A DNA stretch of 64,000 nt, from NCBI GenBank assembly GCA_011109175.1, contig RDEW01000010.1:789837-853836 (forward strand), read 5' to 3'. This document shows, piece by piece, positions 44,788 through 56,379 of the stretch. How positions within the stretch are numbered: position 1 is the stretch's first letter; every line of letters begins with the position of its first letter. The notes beneath the pieces were generated by a model. That model did no database searches. It worked only from the letters and a program-made list of their open reading frames with translations, and had not been told where the DNA came from. The DNA comes from Dicyema japonicum. Lineage: Eukaryota > Dicyemida > Rhombozoa > Dicyemidae. Made by a program: the position numbers and the translations under genes.

Positions 44788-44829
44788 CTAACTAAATATA
44801 ATTTAAATATTAAACAATAAATTTTTATT

Positions 44830-44929
44830 TATTTATTAAACAATATATATTAATGACCATCATTTCTCAATAATTATCACTTATTAGATATTTATGAATA
44901 CCAAACGTCTGACTCCCGGTGGAGACTGT
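44830..44929. promoter_or_regulatory. FHA gene 5' flank
   Basis: AT-rich DNA upstream of the FHA gene start; called by position only, no element recognised. Confidence 0.2.
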
Positions 44930-45175
44930 TTGGGCGCATCCTGCATATGAATCTCGCTTCCCCAGCGAATGTGGGATCACTTCATCTTCTAGGGGAAATG
45001 CTTCCGTAGCCGACCTAGGATTGCACTCCTTTTCATATTGCACAAAGACCTTAAAAGAGTGAGGAAATTTCTAAAGACAGAAGGTGATCTGGACGAGCTG
45101 AGATTCATTGTGTTTAACCGTGAAGGATGGAAGAGGCTAACTACAGGGTTATTAGTCAATTATTATTATTAACCC
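44930..45175 (+). mobile_element. LINE-D 3' end
   Basis: A plus frame with shifts reads SRWRLFGRILHMNLASPANV, RSRPRIALLFILHKDLKRVR and LDELRFIVFNREGWKRLTTG, ending in (TTA)n at 45164. The RW.LFGH.L.M..., R.R...L..DL...G and A.NR..W..L order is the C-terminal tail of RTE/CR1-class LINEs and matches the LINE-D copies at 62137 and 63450. Confidence 0.7.
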
Positions 45176-45182
45176 AAAACAC

Positions 45183-46325
45183 CAATAGTTAATCTCTTGA
45201 AATTAAATAAGTGATCCCGACAATCCTGATGAGCTTTCTCAGCTTCTCCCGATGTTGGACTTTTGACCCAACACAGTCACGGTACGGGCGGGGGACAGTG
45301 TTCATGAGAAGGCCAACTGGGGTGATGTGCTTTTGGAAACTGCTTGACACAGGACGGTCTGTCAACGACAGGTCCTGCTGAAGGGTTAAAGTTAAGAAAC
45401 TCTTGCCGTTTTGCTTGATAAGGTAGTCAAATGGACTGGATAGAATATTGTTCAGCTTTGCGATGTGCATTATGGTAGCCGCAGCTCGACATAGGGTGTT
45501 ATTAACTTTAAGACGAGAGATTAATTCCCCATGCTGCACAGGCATAACTGATAGTCGGATGAATTGCTTATAGAGAATACCGAGAGAAGGGAATGGCTTT
45601 TTTATTCCACCAAATATGGTTTTGATTAAACCAATTTTCCTCTGACAAAAATGACCCCCAGAATTTTAGGGTTCTTCGTAAAAGGGAATTTTCGTTGTCC
45701 AGGAATAGATCCACGGTACATCTTCCGAGTTCTTGTACTTGTACTTTTTTGAAGCATTCGTGAGGTCTTGATCACGTGAAATAATGAGTAGGTCATCAGC
45801 ATAGGCGAGAATTATCGAGTCTTCCATAACTGGGTTGGGAATGTCGGAAAGGTAAAGTTGAATAGGGCAGGAGACAGGGGGAGCCTTGGAGAACTCCATT
45901 TGGAAGAAATCTTGAGACTGATCGAATTCCATCCAAGCATACATGCCCTCTCCTTCCGCTGAGGAAATTTGAAAGCCATAATTTTATGTTCGAGTTGATG
46001 GATATCTAAATATTTTTTGAGAAAGGATTTTTCTGGATACAGAATCGAAGGCCTTTTATAGGTCGAGAGCACAAAACAGATTTTAGATGTGGTTTTGCAG
46101 AAAAGCCTTCAATAATGAACTGGTTCAAAGAGGTGAGGTGTGTTGATGTAGACCGGTCTCTCCTGAAGCCATGTTGGAGATGTGCAAAGGGAAGGGCAGG
46201 GTGAATGATGCGTAGAACGAGTTTTTCCAGGAGCTTCGAGGATGAGCATAATAGTGCAATGGGTATGTACGAAGAGGGGTCACACTTCGGCCTTCCCGGA
46301 GCATAATAGTGCAAGAGTCAATATA
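45183..46325 (-). mobile_element. LINE-B, reverse transcriptase
   Basis: The minus strand carries the RT fingers (PGRPKCDPSSYIPIALLCSS, KLLEKLVLRIIHPALPF, QHGFRRDRSTSTHLTSLNQF), a segment toward motif A, motif C (AYADDLLIISRDQD) near 45800 and a C-terminal HITPVGLLMNTVPRPYRDC near 45290. It ends shortly before the (TAA)n tail at 45160-45183. Frameshifts interrupt it; no endonuclease domain is present, so it is 5'-truncated. Confidence 0.8.
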
Positions 46326-46329
46326 AAAA

Positions 46330-46690
46330 ATTATTAACAAAGTAATGAAACTAATTATTATCATTTGCGGGGACCTGGTCATTTAGACGTAACACGTGGC
46401 CAAAGAGGCTCCATCTTGATTTGAAAATATTATCTGACAGCACGCCGGATTTGCATTTATTAAAGGTTTCCATTAGAGATCTTCATAGACAAGTTGATCT
46501 TGATTACCGATTTGAGCTGAGCTCTGTGGAAGGAGTCAAGACGGTCCAGAGATTCCCCAAGTCCCAGAGTTGTAGGTTAGTACCGGGATGACAAAAGCTT
46601 TGTATATTCTAAGCCTGGTGTTTAGTCCCATCCTGTTCTTGTGGCTCCATATTGACGATATTTATATGACAATCATAAATATTAAAAAAC
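46330..46690 (-). mobile_element. LINE-C-like fragment abutting LINE-B
   Basis: The minus strand reads MGLNTRLRIYKAFVIPVLTY, NSGTWG, a SFHRAQLKSVIKI-like segment and RWSLFGHVLRLNDQVPAND, parallel to the LINE-C copy at 25604. It joins the 5' end of the LINE-B fragment at about 46330, so one probably inserted into or beside the other. Confidence 0.65.
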
Positions 46691-46844
46691 TCTAATTTTC
46701 CGTGAGACATTCCAATACAAACTAATAGTATTTGGTAAAGTGGTGACGTTCCTTGATTAGCTAACAATAGAGGAAAATGTCTAGAAAGCAGAAGATACAA
46801 GAGAATGCTTAAATCTAAAACTGTCTTTTTCTGCACAAGCGGGC

Positions 46845-47197
46845 TATAAATATTATGACTCTCGTGAAAGTGGTCCCTGGAGATGAAAAAGTGTTAACAT
46901 TGGGCCGGACAAAAAACCTGATGGCCCCTAGTTTGAATCTCGCTACTGTACATTTCGCCTGAAGGTTCCACGCATCTATGATGCTTTGGCTTGACGAGTG
47001 ACACCGTCATCAGTGAACATCTCACTGCTGAACTTGATCATCTACAATGGGACTCACACCCAAAAAAATAAATGAAAAACATTCCTTGGTTCTCTTTCAT
47101 CTATTACTTATGATAACTGTTTTTTGATCAAATTAAAGTGTGTGTCCTGTCTGGGAAAAGCGATAGCTAATATGGCTCCTTTTAAAGTGCATTATTA
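46845..47197 (+). repeat. SINE1 copy (subtype with cgtaaagtgc-type tail)
   Basis: It begins aatattatgactctcgtgaa, has the B-box-like cccctagtttgaatctcgct, gaaggttccacgcatctatg, gcttgacgagtgacaccgtc, ctgaacttgatcat, tccttggttctctttcatct and agtgtgtgtcctgtctggga. The hairpin is gcgatagctaatatggctcc, then ttttaaagtgcattatta. The TIR element at 47198 has inserted at a TA in this tail. Confidence 0.8.
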
Positions 47198-47781
47198 CAC
47201 TGAATCCCATAAATGTTGACCCAATTCCATAAATGATGTCCAAGTTATATATATATACTAATAAATAATTTAGGAAAGAAGTATTTATTCAATTAATCTG
47301 TTATTAATTCCATTTACCCTTTCCCAAAAACTGTAATATGAGGACAAATTCTCGGTTTCGAGACCACTCATAAGAAATCCGATAGTTGTTAGCATTCTCC
47401 TCTTACAGTTACTCTTGGTCTAATTACATTTAGGCGAGATTTCACACAATAAAAAGTTTTCAATTGGGTTCAAGTCAGTTGAATAAGGGGTAAATAAAAT
47501 GTTGTAACACTTTTGTATACACCTATTCAAACTCTTTTATCGATCGAAGTGATAAATAGACTTTCGTTCATAAAACCTTGCGACTTCTCATATCTGTATT
47601 AGTTGATAACAAATCTAAAAAATTAAAATTTTAAAATATAGATTTACTTGTGTATTATTTATATATATAACTTGGACATCATTTATGGGAATTGGGTCAT
47701 CATTTATGGGAATTGGACAACATTTATGGGAATTGGGTCAACATTTATGGGAATTGGGTCAACATTTATGGGAATTGAGTG
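47198..47781. mobile_element. Tc1/mariner-type TIR element with iterated terminal repeats
   Basis: The left end (cactgaatcccataaatg, ttgacccaattccataaatg, atgtccaagttatatatata) is inverted at the right end, where a unit of about 21 bp (catttatgggaattgggtca) is repeated five times between 47675 and 47781. TA flanks both sides (47196-47197 and 47782-47783), the Tc1/mariner target. Inside, the minus strand keeps TPYSTDLNPIENFLLCEIS, the end of a DDE transposase, followed by frameshifted remains. This is an internally deleted, non-autonomous derivative of about 584 bp. Confidence 0.8.
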
Positions 47782-47783
47782 TA

Positions 47784-48085
47784 GTTAATCGTTAGATAAA
47801 TCTATGACAAAGTTTTATTATGAGAATGAATCCCACGAATGGTTTGGCCCCCTCAATCACATTTGGGGAGGTCGTTACTAATTGAGATAACTAACTTTAG
47901 TAAATTCTGCATACAGAGCTTCTGACTGGTGATCCTCCAAGTTCACTCAATTATGGGCCAGACGAGATTCGAAACTTGTTCCTACGTGCATAGAGTGTGT
48001 ACTTGTTTCGGATCTTCTGGTTTCTTATGCATTACCTTGTTCATGTTTACAAAAAGAAGATAAAGGTTTTTTCATCCGTCATGAA
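47784..48085. other. No gene seen
   Basis: Short spacer between the TIR element and an element scrap; no repeat or frame recognised. Confidence 0.35.
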
Positions 48086-48172
48086 GCAAAAAAAATCTCT
48101 TGTGGAAATTCGATTCCTCAGACGACCCAGGAATTCCAGCGTCGAAGGCGCAAAAGAACCAGAACACAAGAA
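48086..48172 (-). mobile_element. PHD/RLE element scrap
   Basis: attcctcagacgacccagga, attccagcgtcgaaggcgca and aaagaaccaga match the plus-strand sequence at 30770-30835 in the same orientation. Confidence 0.6.
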
Positions 48173-48409
48173 TAATTCATTGTGGATCATTTACATAAAA
48201 TAAAATACCAGGAGCTCCAAATTAAAGTAGAGGATCTCATCAGTTTATTTCTAGAAGTAATATAATTCCATCATCTCAAATCTGTCCAAAAGAACATGGA
48301 AATGTTTATAAACTCTAAAGAGCTTTTTGAAAATGCACGCATATCCATCACTGATGTCATACGATTTATATTTTCACGGAACATTTATAAAAATGATGTC
48401 GTAGCGAAC

Positions 48410-48795
48410 TAGGATGAGATCTTGACACACCTGTGGGCTCTTTCGTTCGGCTGTGGGTACAGTGGAGGACCACAGATGCAGGATGGCGCAGTTGATTCCG
48501 GGAACTGAGATCACCTAACTGTTTGGCCTTTTTTGTCTGAAAAGCAGCAGATCCATAATATATACACAGAATTAACCAAATCCACTGTTGAAGATTACCA
48601 CTATGAAAACCCTTCCGACGAATAAAGTGATTTTCGTGACAGTAGAACATGCAACGAAAATGGAGGACAGAGGACCTACTTCTCCTCCCCTCTTTATGAG
48701 GGAAACTTGTAATGGACTATCCAAGGATGGATTTTGTCGGCACAAGCGGATGTTCTTTTGGGTTCCATCCTTGGATTAAATATTTATGATTGTCT
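48410..48795 (+). repeat. SINE2 copy, decayed
   Basis: The order aaatccactgttgaagatta, cttccgacgaataaagtgat, gtaatggactatccaaggat, ggattttgtcggcacaagcg and ttccatccttggattaaata follows the copy at 39840-40185. The 5' third (48410-48550) may be the degenerate tRNA-like head. Confidence 0.6.
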
Positions 48796-48906
48796 GTGCT
48801 GGGCTTACCAAAAATTGTAATCCTGGGATTGATAAATAAATAAAATTAATAATTAAATCTCCCAGATTTAAATAAAGATAATCTTATTAGTATTAGAAAA
48901 ATCAAA

Positions 48907-51900
48907 TTAAACATAGTTATTAGATTTCAACGTAATTTCCAAAAAGTCTGCGTAATCAAGAGACTCTGGTTCTGCTGTTGGATATTCATATGGTTTCATG
49001 TTCTTTATACAATAATTTGCTTCCTCTTCTCCTAGGTTATCTATGAGTATTTGCTTAGTTATGTAAGGCTGAATTCTTATAATCTACACAACCTTTCCAT
49101 TAGCCAGTACATGGAAGCAGTTTGTCAGATTTTCACTTGTTTGGCGATACTCATTTAGTTCAATCATATATTGTAAGAATGTTTCGAAGGTGATGTACCC
49201 TTTATCTCTCTTGTCTAACTGTCCCCACAATTCGTCGAAAACTTTATCCTTAAATATGAAAATTAACATTACATTATCGACAATAGCAGAATCGTAGCCT
49301 AGCGATATGAGACAACTTTTGAATTCATCACAATTAAGTCTCCCATCGTCGTCTCTGTCAAAATGAGCGAAAGAGTTTTTATATTCGTTAACATTTTCTT
49401 GAGAAATTTTCGTGGAGGCATTTAGGCTATGTCTTTTCTTTTCTATTTCCTGATAATAGGAAGATATATAAGAACGTAACTTTCCGTAATCCATCTTCAA
49501 CTTATGGACACTGTGACCAATATTCCTGGTGTCAAATATTTTAGAATCCACAATTTTCCATAATAAAGATAAATAAAACCTGATAAATTTTTTCGACGTT
49601 ATTAGCTGAGGCTCAAACTCGGCAACCTCCTCTTCACATTTTGCTAAAAAGTCAAGCTCATCGTCAAGCTTATCAGGGTCCAATAATTGAAGTTTATTAA
49701 TCTTCTTAGTCATATTTTTAATCCAATCATTTGTTTCTATCGAGGACTTTTTGAATTCGTCTTTGATAGTTTGCATCTGAGAATATTGTAAGATATTTTA
49801 CATTTTTCTGTATTTTGACTTCTTCTATTAATTCTTTTAATCGGTTTGCGCTGGTTTTGATCATTTTATTCCATGTATGAATGACCGACTAATTATCACA
49901 CATTATCTAGACTTCGATGCTGATGCCTGTGTAGACGGTTTCCACTAATTGTGGGATATCTGCTCCTTCTGCACATTTGCGTATTAGTAGCACCAGGCCT
50001 TTAAATTCTTCGAGTCTTTCTTGGGCTGCTGGTAGAGTCTTTTCGAATTCATAATGTAATCTAAGTCTATCCTTAGCTTCTTTTTCATTATTGACAATGT
50101 GTGTGTCCTCAAAGCTTTCGTTAACTGAATCCAGCCATTTTTTGAATATCTAAAATGATTTATTTATAAAATTAAAAAAGTTTGCAATAAAATATGACCA
50201 CGTGGGAATAATAGTCAAACCGAAATTCGAACAGCATAATCCAACAGAAGTTTATCTGCTTCAACTAAAACGGAATAGGCATTCTAAATTTAGAATTCAC
50301 CGTACTTCGAGATATTCCGTGATTTTGAGACACTTCTGGTAGACGGAATTGTATTGCTGCAGTACTTGTTGTTCACGCTCATTAATAGTTTGCATGTCAT
50401 AATAATTCTTATTTCTATTTCCACATATTCTCAGTCATCAACCTTAAAAACTCGACCATTTCTGATATATCCCTCAAATAATCGTTTTTTATCATTTTCC
50501 AACGAGAGGACATCCTTCACTGTCATGGCTGTGTTCAGCATTGGCTATGATACTTTAGTTTATCGTTACTTTGATGTCTCCAAGTTTGAGTGTCTCATAA
50601 TTAATTTTTGGTAGCTCTGACATTTTTTCGGTAAGCCAATCGTCGACTGACTGGCATCGCCTATAAAATTTTTTCAAAAAACGACGAAAAAAGCCAAGTC
50701 TAAATCTTACTAATCGTAATACAATTCAATCAAAGGGAATATCCAATCTTCAAAGTCTTTTTCGGCGACATCTAAGTTAACCCATCCTTTTTCGATGTCC
50801 TAAAGTGATTTAAATAAATTACAGAAATAAGCTGTCCCTCTTCGGGAATAAAAGATGGTCTCCCTGAAAGTTTCAGTCGCATTTGTAGAGTATAGTACAA
50901 GTTCTCCAACTCAATCCATTCTTTGTAATGCTGAGGCTTATCAGTAATTCCATATTTATTATATTTCTCAAATATTTCGTAAGAATTTTCCAAGGAATTT
51001 ATATTCGGTCTCATATTGAGCCATTTAATAGTCATTGAGATCCATTCAAGTAACTTGAGATAACACAAGAGACAACGTCACTGCTAAGACTTTGGTAGCT
51101 CTCCATCATACAATGACATTCTCTGTTATTCTTTAAAGCTAAATGGATGGTTTCCGCGGCTTTCACTGCCTAAAAGTGAAGTTATTATTTACCTTCTCGT
51201 CGGAAGTGAATCGATGATAAAACGTGGAAACGTAGGTCATAACGGAAAGTTCATCAACTTTTCCGGGCTTTAATAAATCTTGTATAAATTTATTTAGAGA
51301 ACATTCAATATCAAGCATTTTTGGAATTTCAAGTTTCTGTTCGGCCACTTGGAATGCGTTATTTAGATTATTTCTGGGATTTGATATCTGCCAGTTATTT
51401 ATATTGCTCACATTATAATCGTTTAAATTTATTAGATCTGGTCTATGTCGATGAATCAGAGCTCCAAAGGCCATCCCATCGTTAAAACTTTGCTTTAATA
51501 TGATTATTAACCTAGTATGGAAATTCTGGACGTCGACTCCCCTATAACCAGCAGTTTTGCGTTGACACCATAACAACAACCCTTCCTTTGAGGATTTTTC
51601 TGCGGTTAATATAGTAAGTACCCTCAATCACGATGTCTTGGATTGTAAACCTAAGAATAATAGTCCAAATCATCCCTAAGGTCATTTTAACATTTCCATC
51701 AACAATTTCTACTATAAGCACAATCTCAACCCTCAGCGGCAATGGATCCCACATTAACTCCCTTACTTGCTATGAACTTCAAGGCAATGTCGACATTAAC
51801 AATTTTGTGAATTCTCATTCTTTTTCTATCCGGTCTGGGGAGATTTTGATTCGACAGAATTTCTAATAATTTTATCAAATTTTGTCCGTCCATAAAATCG

Positions 51901-52046
51901 TTTTCAATATTTTGTATTTGAATTCCAATTTTCTTTAAATGATTATTACACCATTTTGTAAAGGTCTTGGTTATAACATTCAGTACCTTTTTTTGTTGTT
52001 CCTCCCATGCTCCATCGAACAACCCTTCTTTTTTATTTGAGGTCAT
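48907..52046 (-). CDS. ACTN: Alpha-actinin
   Basis: This actin cross-linker begins at 52046 ([20 protein letters not shown]). Tandem CH domains follow: [46 protein letters not shown], then [40 protein letters not shown] and [15 protein letters not shown]. The rod has spectrin-type repeats ([75 protein letters not shown]). The EF-hand end has [38 protein letters not shown] and the terminal [18 protein letters not shown]...LDYADFLEI, stop at 48907. The first EF-hand keeps D-x-D-x-G, so calcium binding is possible. More than a dozen introns of 21-25 bp were placed; some lack in-frame stops and multiply by three, so a naive frame reads through them (for example 24 bp after SAIVDN). One problematic junction lies near 50710. 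Confidence 0.93.
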
Positions 52047-53225
52047 TTTGCAGTGAGTAATCTATTTTTTCTACATAAATCACATTTATTTCAAATTTTG
52101 AAATAATAAAAAAATATCAAACCCTGCAATTAATATATGGTTTTTTTACGACTATTAAAATTTATTATTTTCTAACGACGTATCACTAAATAATTAAAAA
52201 AAGAAAACAAGTGAAGTCTTTTAGGAGTTCCCTCTGATCACCGCCATTTCAAGCCTCTACCTCAACAGAATCCTTCTTAGTGTTCGAGTCTTTTCTAAGC
52301 AACCCTTTGTCAGATACTGGAAAAAATAAATCCGTCTTCTATCAATAAATTTCGTTCACAAAAAATTAAACTATTTTTTGATTTTTTTCCATTTAAATAT
52401 TTTTGATATGTTTGCGGTTTTTATGAATGGAATATTCAACATCAGTTAGCCAATAGAATTACATAGCCTAATGATTAGTTGGTCAGAAGGTCGTGGCGGT
52501 GGCCCACCCTTATCGCACGTAATGTCTACTTAGCTTCATGATTGATGAAAGCCCTGTCTTCCTTTTTCTCGTGAGCCCTGTCATTGACGAACTGACGAAC
52601 TCAGGAAGCATTGTAAACTAGAAGTTTTGATGCAACCATTTTTATTTGTTATCCGAGTGAATATGCTTGTCTTTCTAATTAGAGTATTGATTTTTTAAAT
52701 TAAGAACTTTCATCACAAGCAGTGAAAGGAAACTAAAAAGACCAGATCATGACTAGGAGATCCAATAAATGCACGATTATGCTAAAAATAATGAAGCGAT
52801 CGGATGAGCATTATTAACATCAGCACCCTGTCCAATCAAAAATAATATTGGACACCATATTTATTTTTTAAGTATAAATTTTCTGAGAAAAATATTTGAC
52901 TACAAACTACTGTTACAGGAAATGTTAATTTAAATGTCAATGAGACAGCTTTTTTTCTTCTATCATCTTTCCTCTTCGCGATAAGCGATTCTGTTTAGCA
53001 GGGTCAGTGACCTGCTTCCTATGATTCCCGACGTTTTCATGACGACTGGTTCAAAAATGAACTGTCCACTGAAAAGAGAAATGAGCTTGCTTGTGAGCGC
53101 ATTTCCTTGCAAATCGTCCGGGAAAGGCTTTCTCAATTATAAGACCAGCCAGTGATTGCTAACTGTTAGTTTTTGTCTTTAATTGGCTTAATAACAAAAT
53201 TAATCGATGAAAAATTTAAATGTAA
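52047..53225. other. No gene seen
   Basis: AT-rich; the alpha-actinin promoter presumably lies at the left. Near 53040-53140 a plus stretch reads DWFKNELSTEKRNELACERI and SLQIVRERL, which might be an old end of a PHD/RLE element (ERISLxI.R pattern), too diverged to call. Confidence 0.35.
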
Positions 53226-53227
53226 TT

Positions 53228-53295
53228 TAATTAAGTTTGAATTTAAATATTTAAATTTGTGACTAATTAAGTTTGAATTTTAATATTTAATTTTT
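53228..53295. repeat. Two-copy ~35-bp tandem repeat
   Basis: taattaagtttgaatttaaa... is repeated with small changes, directly upstream of the SINE1 insertion. Confidence 0.6.
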
Positions 53296-53628
53296 GGCCG
53301 GGTGGCTTAGTGGTTAGGTATCGGGCTAAAGTGGCTTATGCTACGGGTTAGAATCTCGCTGCTGTTCATCTGGTGGAAGGTTCCACGCATCTACGATGCA
53401 GAAAGGGTTTGACGAGTGACGCCGTCATCAGTGAATAATCACTGCGGAACTGGATTGTCTAGAAAGGACATTCACACAAGAAAAAGAAAAAAGAGAAGTG
53501 AAGATCATTCCTTGGTTCTACGATTAGTTAAAATTAACTGTTCTTTACTTAAATAAAGTGTGTGTCGTGCCTATGCGGAGCTATTAATACTATGGCTCTC
53601 GTGAAAAGGCTATTATTATTATTACATT
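53296..53628 (+). repeat. SINE1, most complete copy with tRNA-like promoter
   Basis: The head ggccgggtggcttagtggtt resembles a tRNA acceptor/D-arm with an A box (tggcttagtggttaggta), and cgggttagaatctcgctg a B box. A body of about 200 bp follows (ggaaggttccacgcatctac, gtttgacgagtgacgccgtc, gaactggattgtctagaaag, agatcattccttggttctac, aaataaagtgtgtgtcgtgc). The 3' end has a hairpin (53569-53610, arms cggagc / ggctctcg with gcct / aggc pairing outside) and (TTA)n. About 330 bp and non-coding, as expected of a pol III-transcribed SINE mobilised by a LINE. Confidence 0.82.
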
Positions 53629-54324
53629 TCTGACATTTTTATAGGTAGCACACATCTTTTGTAAAATAACAGAAACTGAAAAATCAGGAAAAAAATTACT
53701 TAAATTAAGGAAATTCATTAAACGTTAAAAATAAAAAAATCTTGGTTAATAAAATGTTAATTTGTGGTATTATTAAGGAAGTTTGAGGCGGCGACGTATT
53801 GTGCAAAATATCAAGTTAGTTTCATTATGTATGAAAGGATTATGTTTTTTCTGCTCGTAACGGACTCGGAAGACACTGGAAATCCGAAAGTCAGAACAAC
53901 AGAAGTGTTGGATTCATAAAGTATTCGGGTTAAATCCAATTCGAATTAAAATTAAAAAAAGCTGAATGATCGTCTATCAGAAGTTGCACGTAGGATGATA
54001 GTTAATATAATGTATGTTGAGAATTCGACTTTATGCCCTTTATATATTTTAAAACGAAAGATCACAGACAAATTAAAAAAGAATACAAGGCCGTCAGGTG
54101 ATCCCGATCTCCTTAAGCAGTTATCTCACCTCTGCTCGGCGTTCGTCCCGAGATTCTACGAGATAAGTCGCATATTTTTAGTTAATGTTTAGTCAGTCCT
54201 ATATTGTTAAATTAGGTTCAAAATATATTTCAAATTACCCATTAGTTTTCAGCGTAGTTTAATAAACAGATAAATATTTCAAATAAATAAAATAATCAGT
54301 TAATTTATCCCCAGTAAAGCATAT
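53629..54324. other. No gene seen
   Basis: AT-rich. A short segment at 54080-54180 (cgtcaggtgatcccgatctc...) resembles LINE termini but cannot be assigned. Confidence 0.35.
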
Positions 54325-54772
54325 TTAAAACTGCCATCCATCCAAAGTGGACCCCGCCGACATTATCGACGTTGCGTTGCCTCTCACGATTGCAACAGAG
54401 ATCAACTGGAGTAGCCACCGGGTCTCACGTGCGTCGTGGCTTTTTAGTGTAGCTAAGCGTCCAAGTTTCTTTAGGAAGCGAAGCGATTTTCCACTTATTC
54501 CTCCAGTTGTCTCGACCACTATCGGATAAAACGCGAATCGGTCGCGTAGCGCTTCGTACTTCTCCTTTGCCATCATCGTTTTTTCCGCGGAATACAGTGT
54601 GTCTACCGCGCTCCCGACAATGTTGGACGGGCAAAGCGTGTCGACACAAGTAGCGTCCCAGACCAAAGGTTTCCCCTCTTCGAATAGGAAAATTGTGATC
54701 CCGTCGGGACGTTTTCCGTCTCCTCTGTCCAGACCAACAGGTTCTAGTATGGCTGGGTTCTAGTATGGCTGT
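54325..54772 (-). mobile_element. PHD/RLE element, endonuclease end
   Basis: The minus strand, with a shift near 54660, reads EPVGLDRGDGKRPDGITIFL, VWDATCVDTLCPSNIVGSAV, EKYEALRDRFAFYPIVVETT, SLRFLKKLGRLATLKSHDAR and LLQLISVAIVRGNATSIMSA. It includes the proposed endonuclease residues (RPD, WDxxCxD) and is the best-preserved 3' copy of this subfamily. Confidence 0.8.
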
Positions 54773-54784
54773 ATAAACAGATTA

Positions 54785-55110
54785 TAATAAGTATCAAGAA
54801 AAAGGATCATTTGCTCTCCCCGCTCCATTGGAAATATTCCCACAACCGCAAGGATTGAACGTTCTCTTCTTTTTCCTCTAGTTGTGGAAGGACTTGAATT
54901 GGATATATTTATTATTTGTTAGCTATTGATTTCTTTTTCGGTGTATCCTGATTTTTTAATAACCCTGGAAACTTCCGAAATATTTTTTGTCCAGTTCCCC
55001 CGATCGGAGTGGGATGTATCCTTTCTAAGAATTACGTCTTCTCAAAGTATCCGACATTATGGGAACCCTCCATTGGGGTAAAGAAGAGAAGGATCCTTTT
55101 TGGATGGTGG
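54785..55110 (+). repeat. Dispersed repeat family 3, one copy plus a second partial
   Basis: 54785-54970: aaggatcatttgctctcccc, gctccattggaaatattccc, acaaccgcaaggattgaacg and a terminal tttcggtgtatcctgatttt. 55040-55110 repeats gggaaccctccattggggta and gaaggatcctttttgg in the opposite orientation. Confidence 0.6.
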
Positions 55111-56379
55111 CCAGGAATTGTTTGTCTTTTAGGCTATGTGGATCCAATAACGCCTAAATTCCAAGTCAAAAATCCTTTAATAAATAATATTCAAAAATTT
55201 CAAAAATTAATATTCATAATTCTTAAAATAATTAAATTAATTAGGCCAATTAAATGTCAAACGTAGTGTCGGTGGAGTTTTGCAAGCCAGATAAATATTT
55301 TCGTGAAAATGTAGGCTACAACATTATAAATTAGGGCAATATTGATGGAATTGTGCTAATTAAGTCATTCTCAGGACTTTCATTCGTCAGTCTAATCATT
55401 GAAATTGAGGGACTTTTCATATACGACGAGGATAATTCCAGAGTGTTTGGGAGAGCCGATAAAGACAGTTCATTGGTTTATTCCCGCATAATCAAAGTCA
55501 TATTGTTTTTTCAGAAAATCAACAGTTATTAACAAAGGAGACCGAGTAAAAGGAGAGAAAACTTACCCTTTTTCTTTCCTCCTGAAGCCTCCTACTCCCG
55601 ATGATGTGCTATATGAGACCTATATGGGAATATGCATGGCTGTTGAGGTTATTAGTAACTTATTGTAGTACAATTTTAAGGTTATTGTAAAACGGTCTAA
55701 ATTTATCCCCAATATAGTACAAAGTGTAACAATCAACTGTATACACTGCGCTAATTCAATAACTAAACTCACTCCCAGTCATTATAATGATGTACTGACT
55801 CCCAAAAATATGCAAAGTCAGCAATTTTCAGTAAACCTATGGTATCTTCATTCTAGGGTCAATTATGGTTTGAAATAGAACTGACGGTTGATTCCTTTAA
55901 TCATTCTCTCACAAAGCCACTTGTTGGTGAGGTTTGTTACCATAATTAAGCTGAGGTCACTATTCTTAAAACATCAATGCCTCTTCAGTCAATTGAAGTG
56001 TTTGTAATTCGAAGTGAGACTGTTGAGATTGACATCTCTGTATCTGATAAGGGTACCAATGTTTAGTTATTTTTCAGAAAGTATACTGATGAGTAATGTT
56101 ATTGCCAGTGGTAATGTTCTCACTAATTGTTCAATACCATTTACATATTTTTTCCCACGTTTTTTGTGTATTTCAAATTCTAATAATTCATTATTTTCCA
56201 TTGGTTTGATTTTATTTTATTTTAGATTATTTCGTCGTTTTACATGTTAAAGTCGTTAATATTATTTCACTAAAAAATTTCCAATTCTGTTTTTTAATGA
56301 CAAATAATATATTTTTATTGCTTTGTTGTTTTATTAGAAATTTAAATGGTGATATCACTAGAATGCGTAAATAGAGATC
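55111..56379. other. No gene recognised
   Basis: About 1.3 kb. Frames at 55009-55266 and 56014-56250 (+) lack motifs and partners. No repeat copies stand out. Confidence 0.35.

Noticed and set aside
47675-47781. Regularly spaced repeats resembling a CRISPR array
   Set aside because: There are no unique spacers. The units are tandem, part of a terminal inverted repeat and TA-flanked, in a eukaryotic genome.
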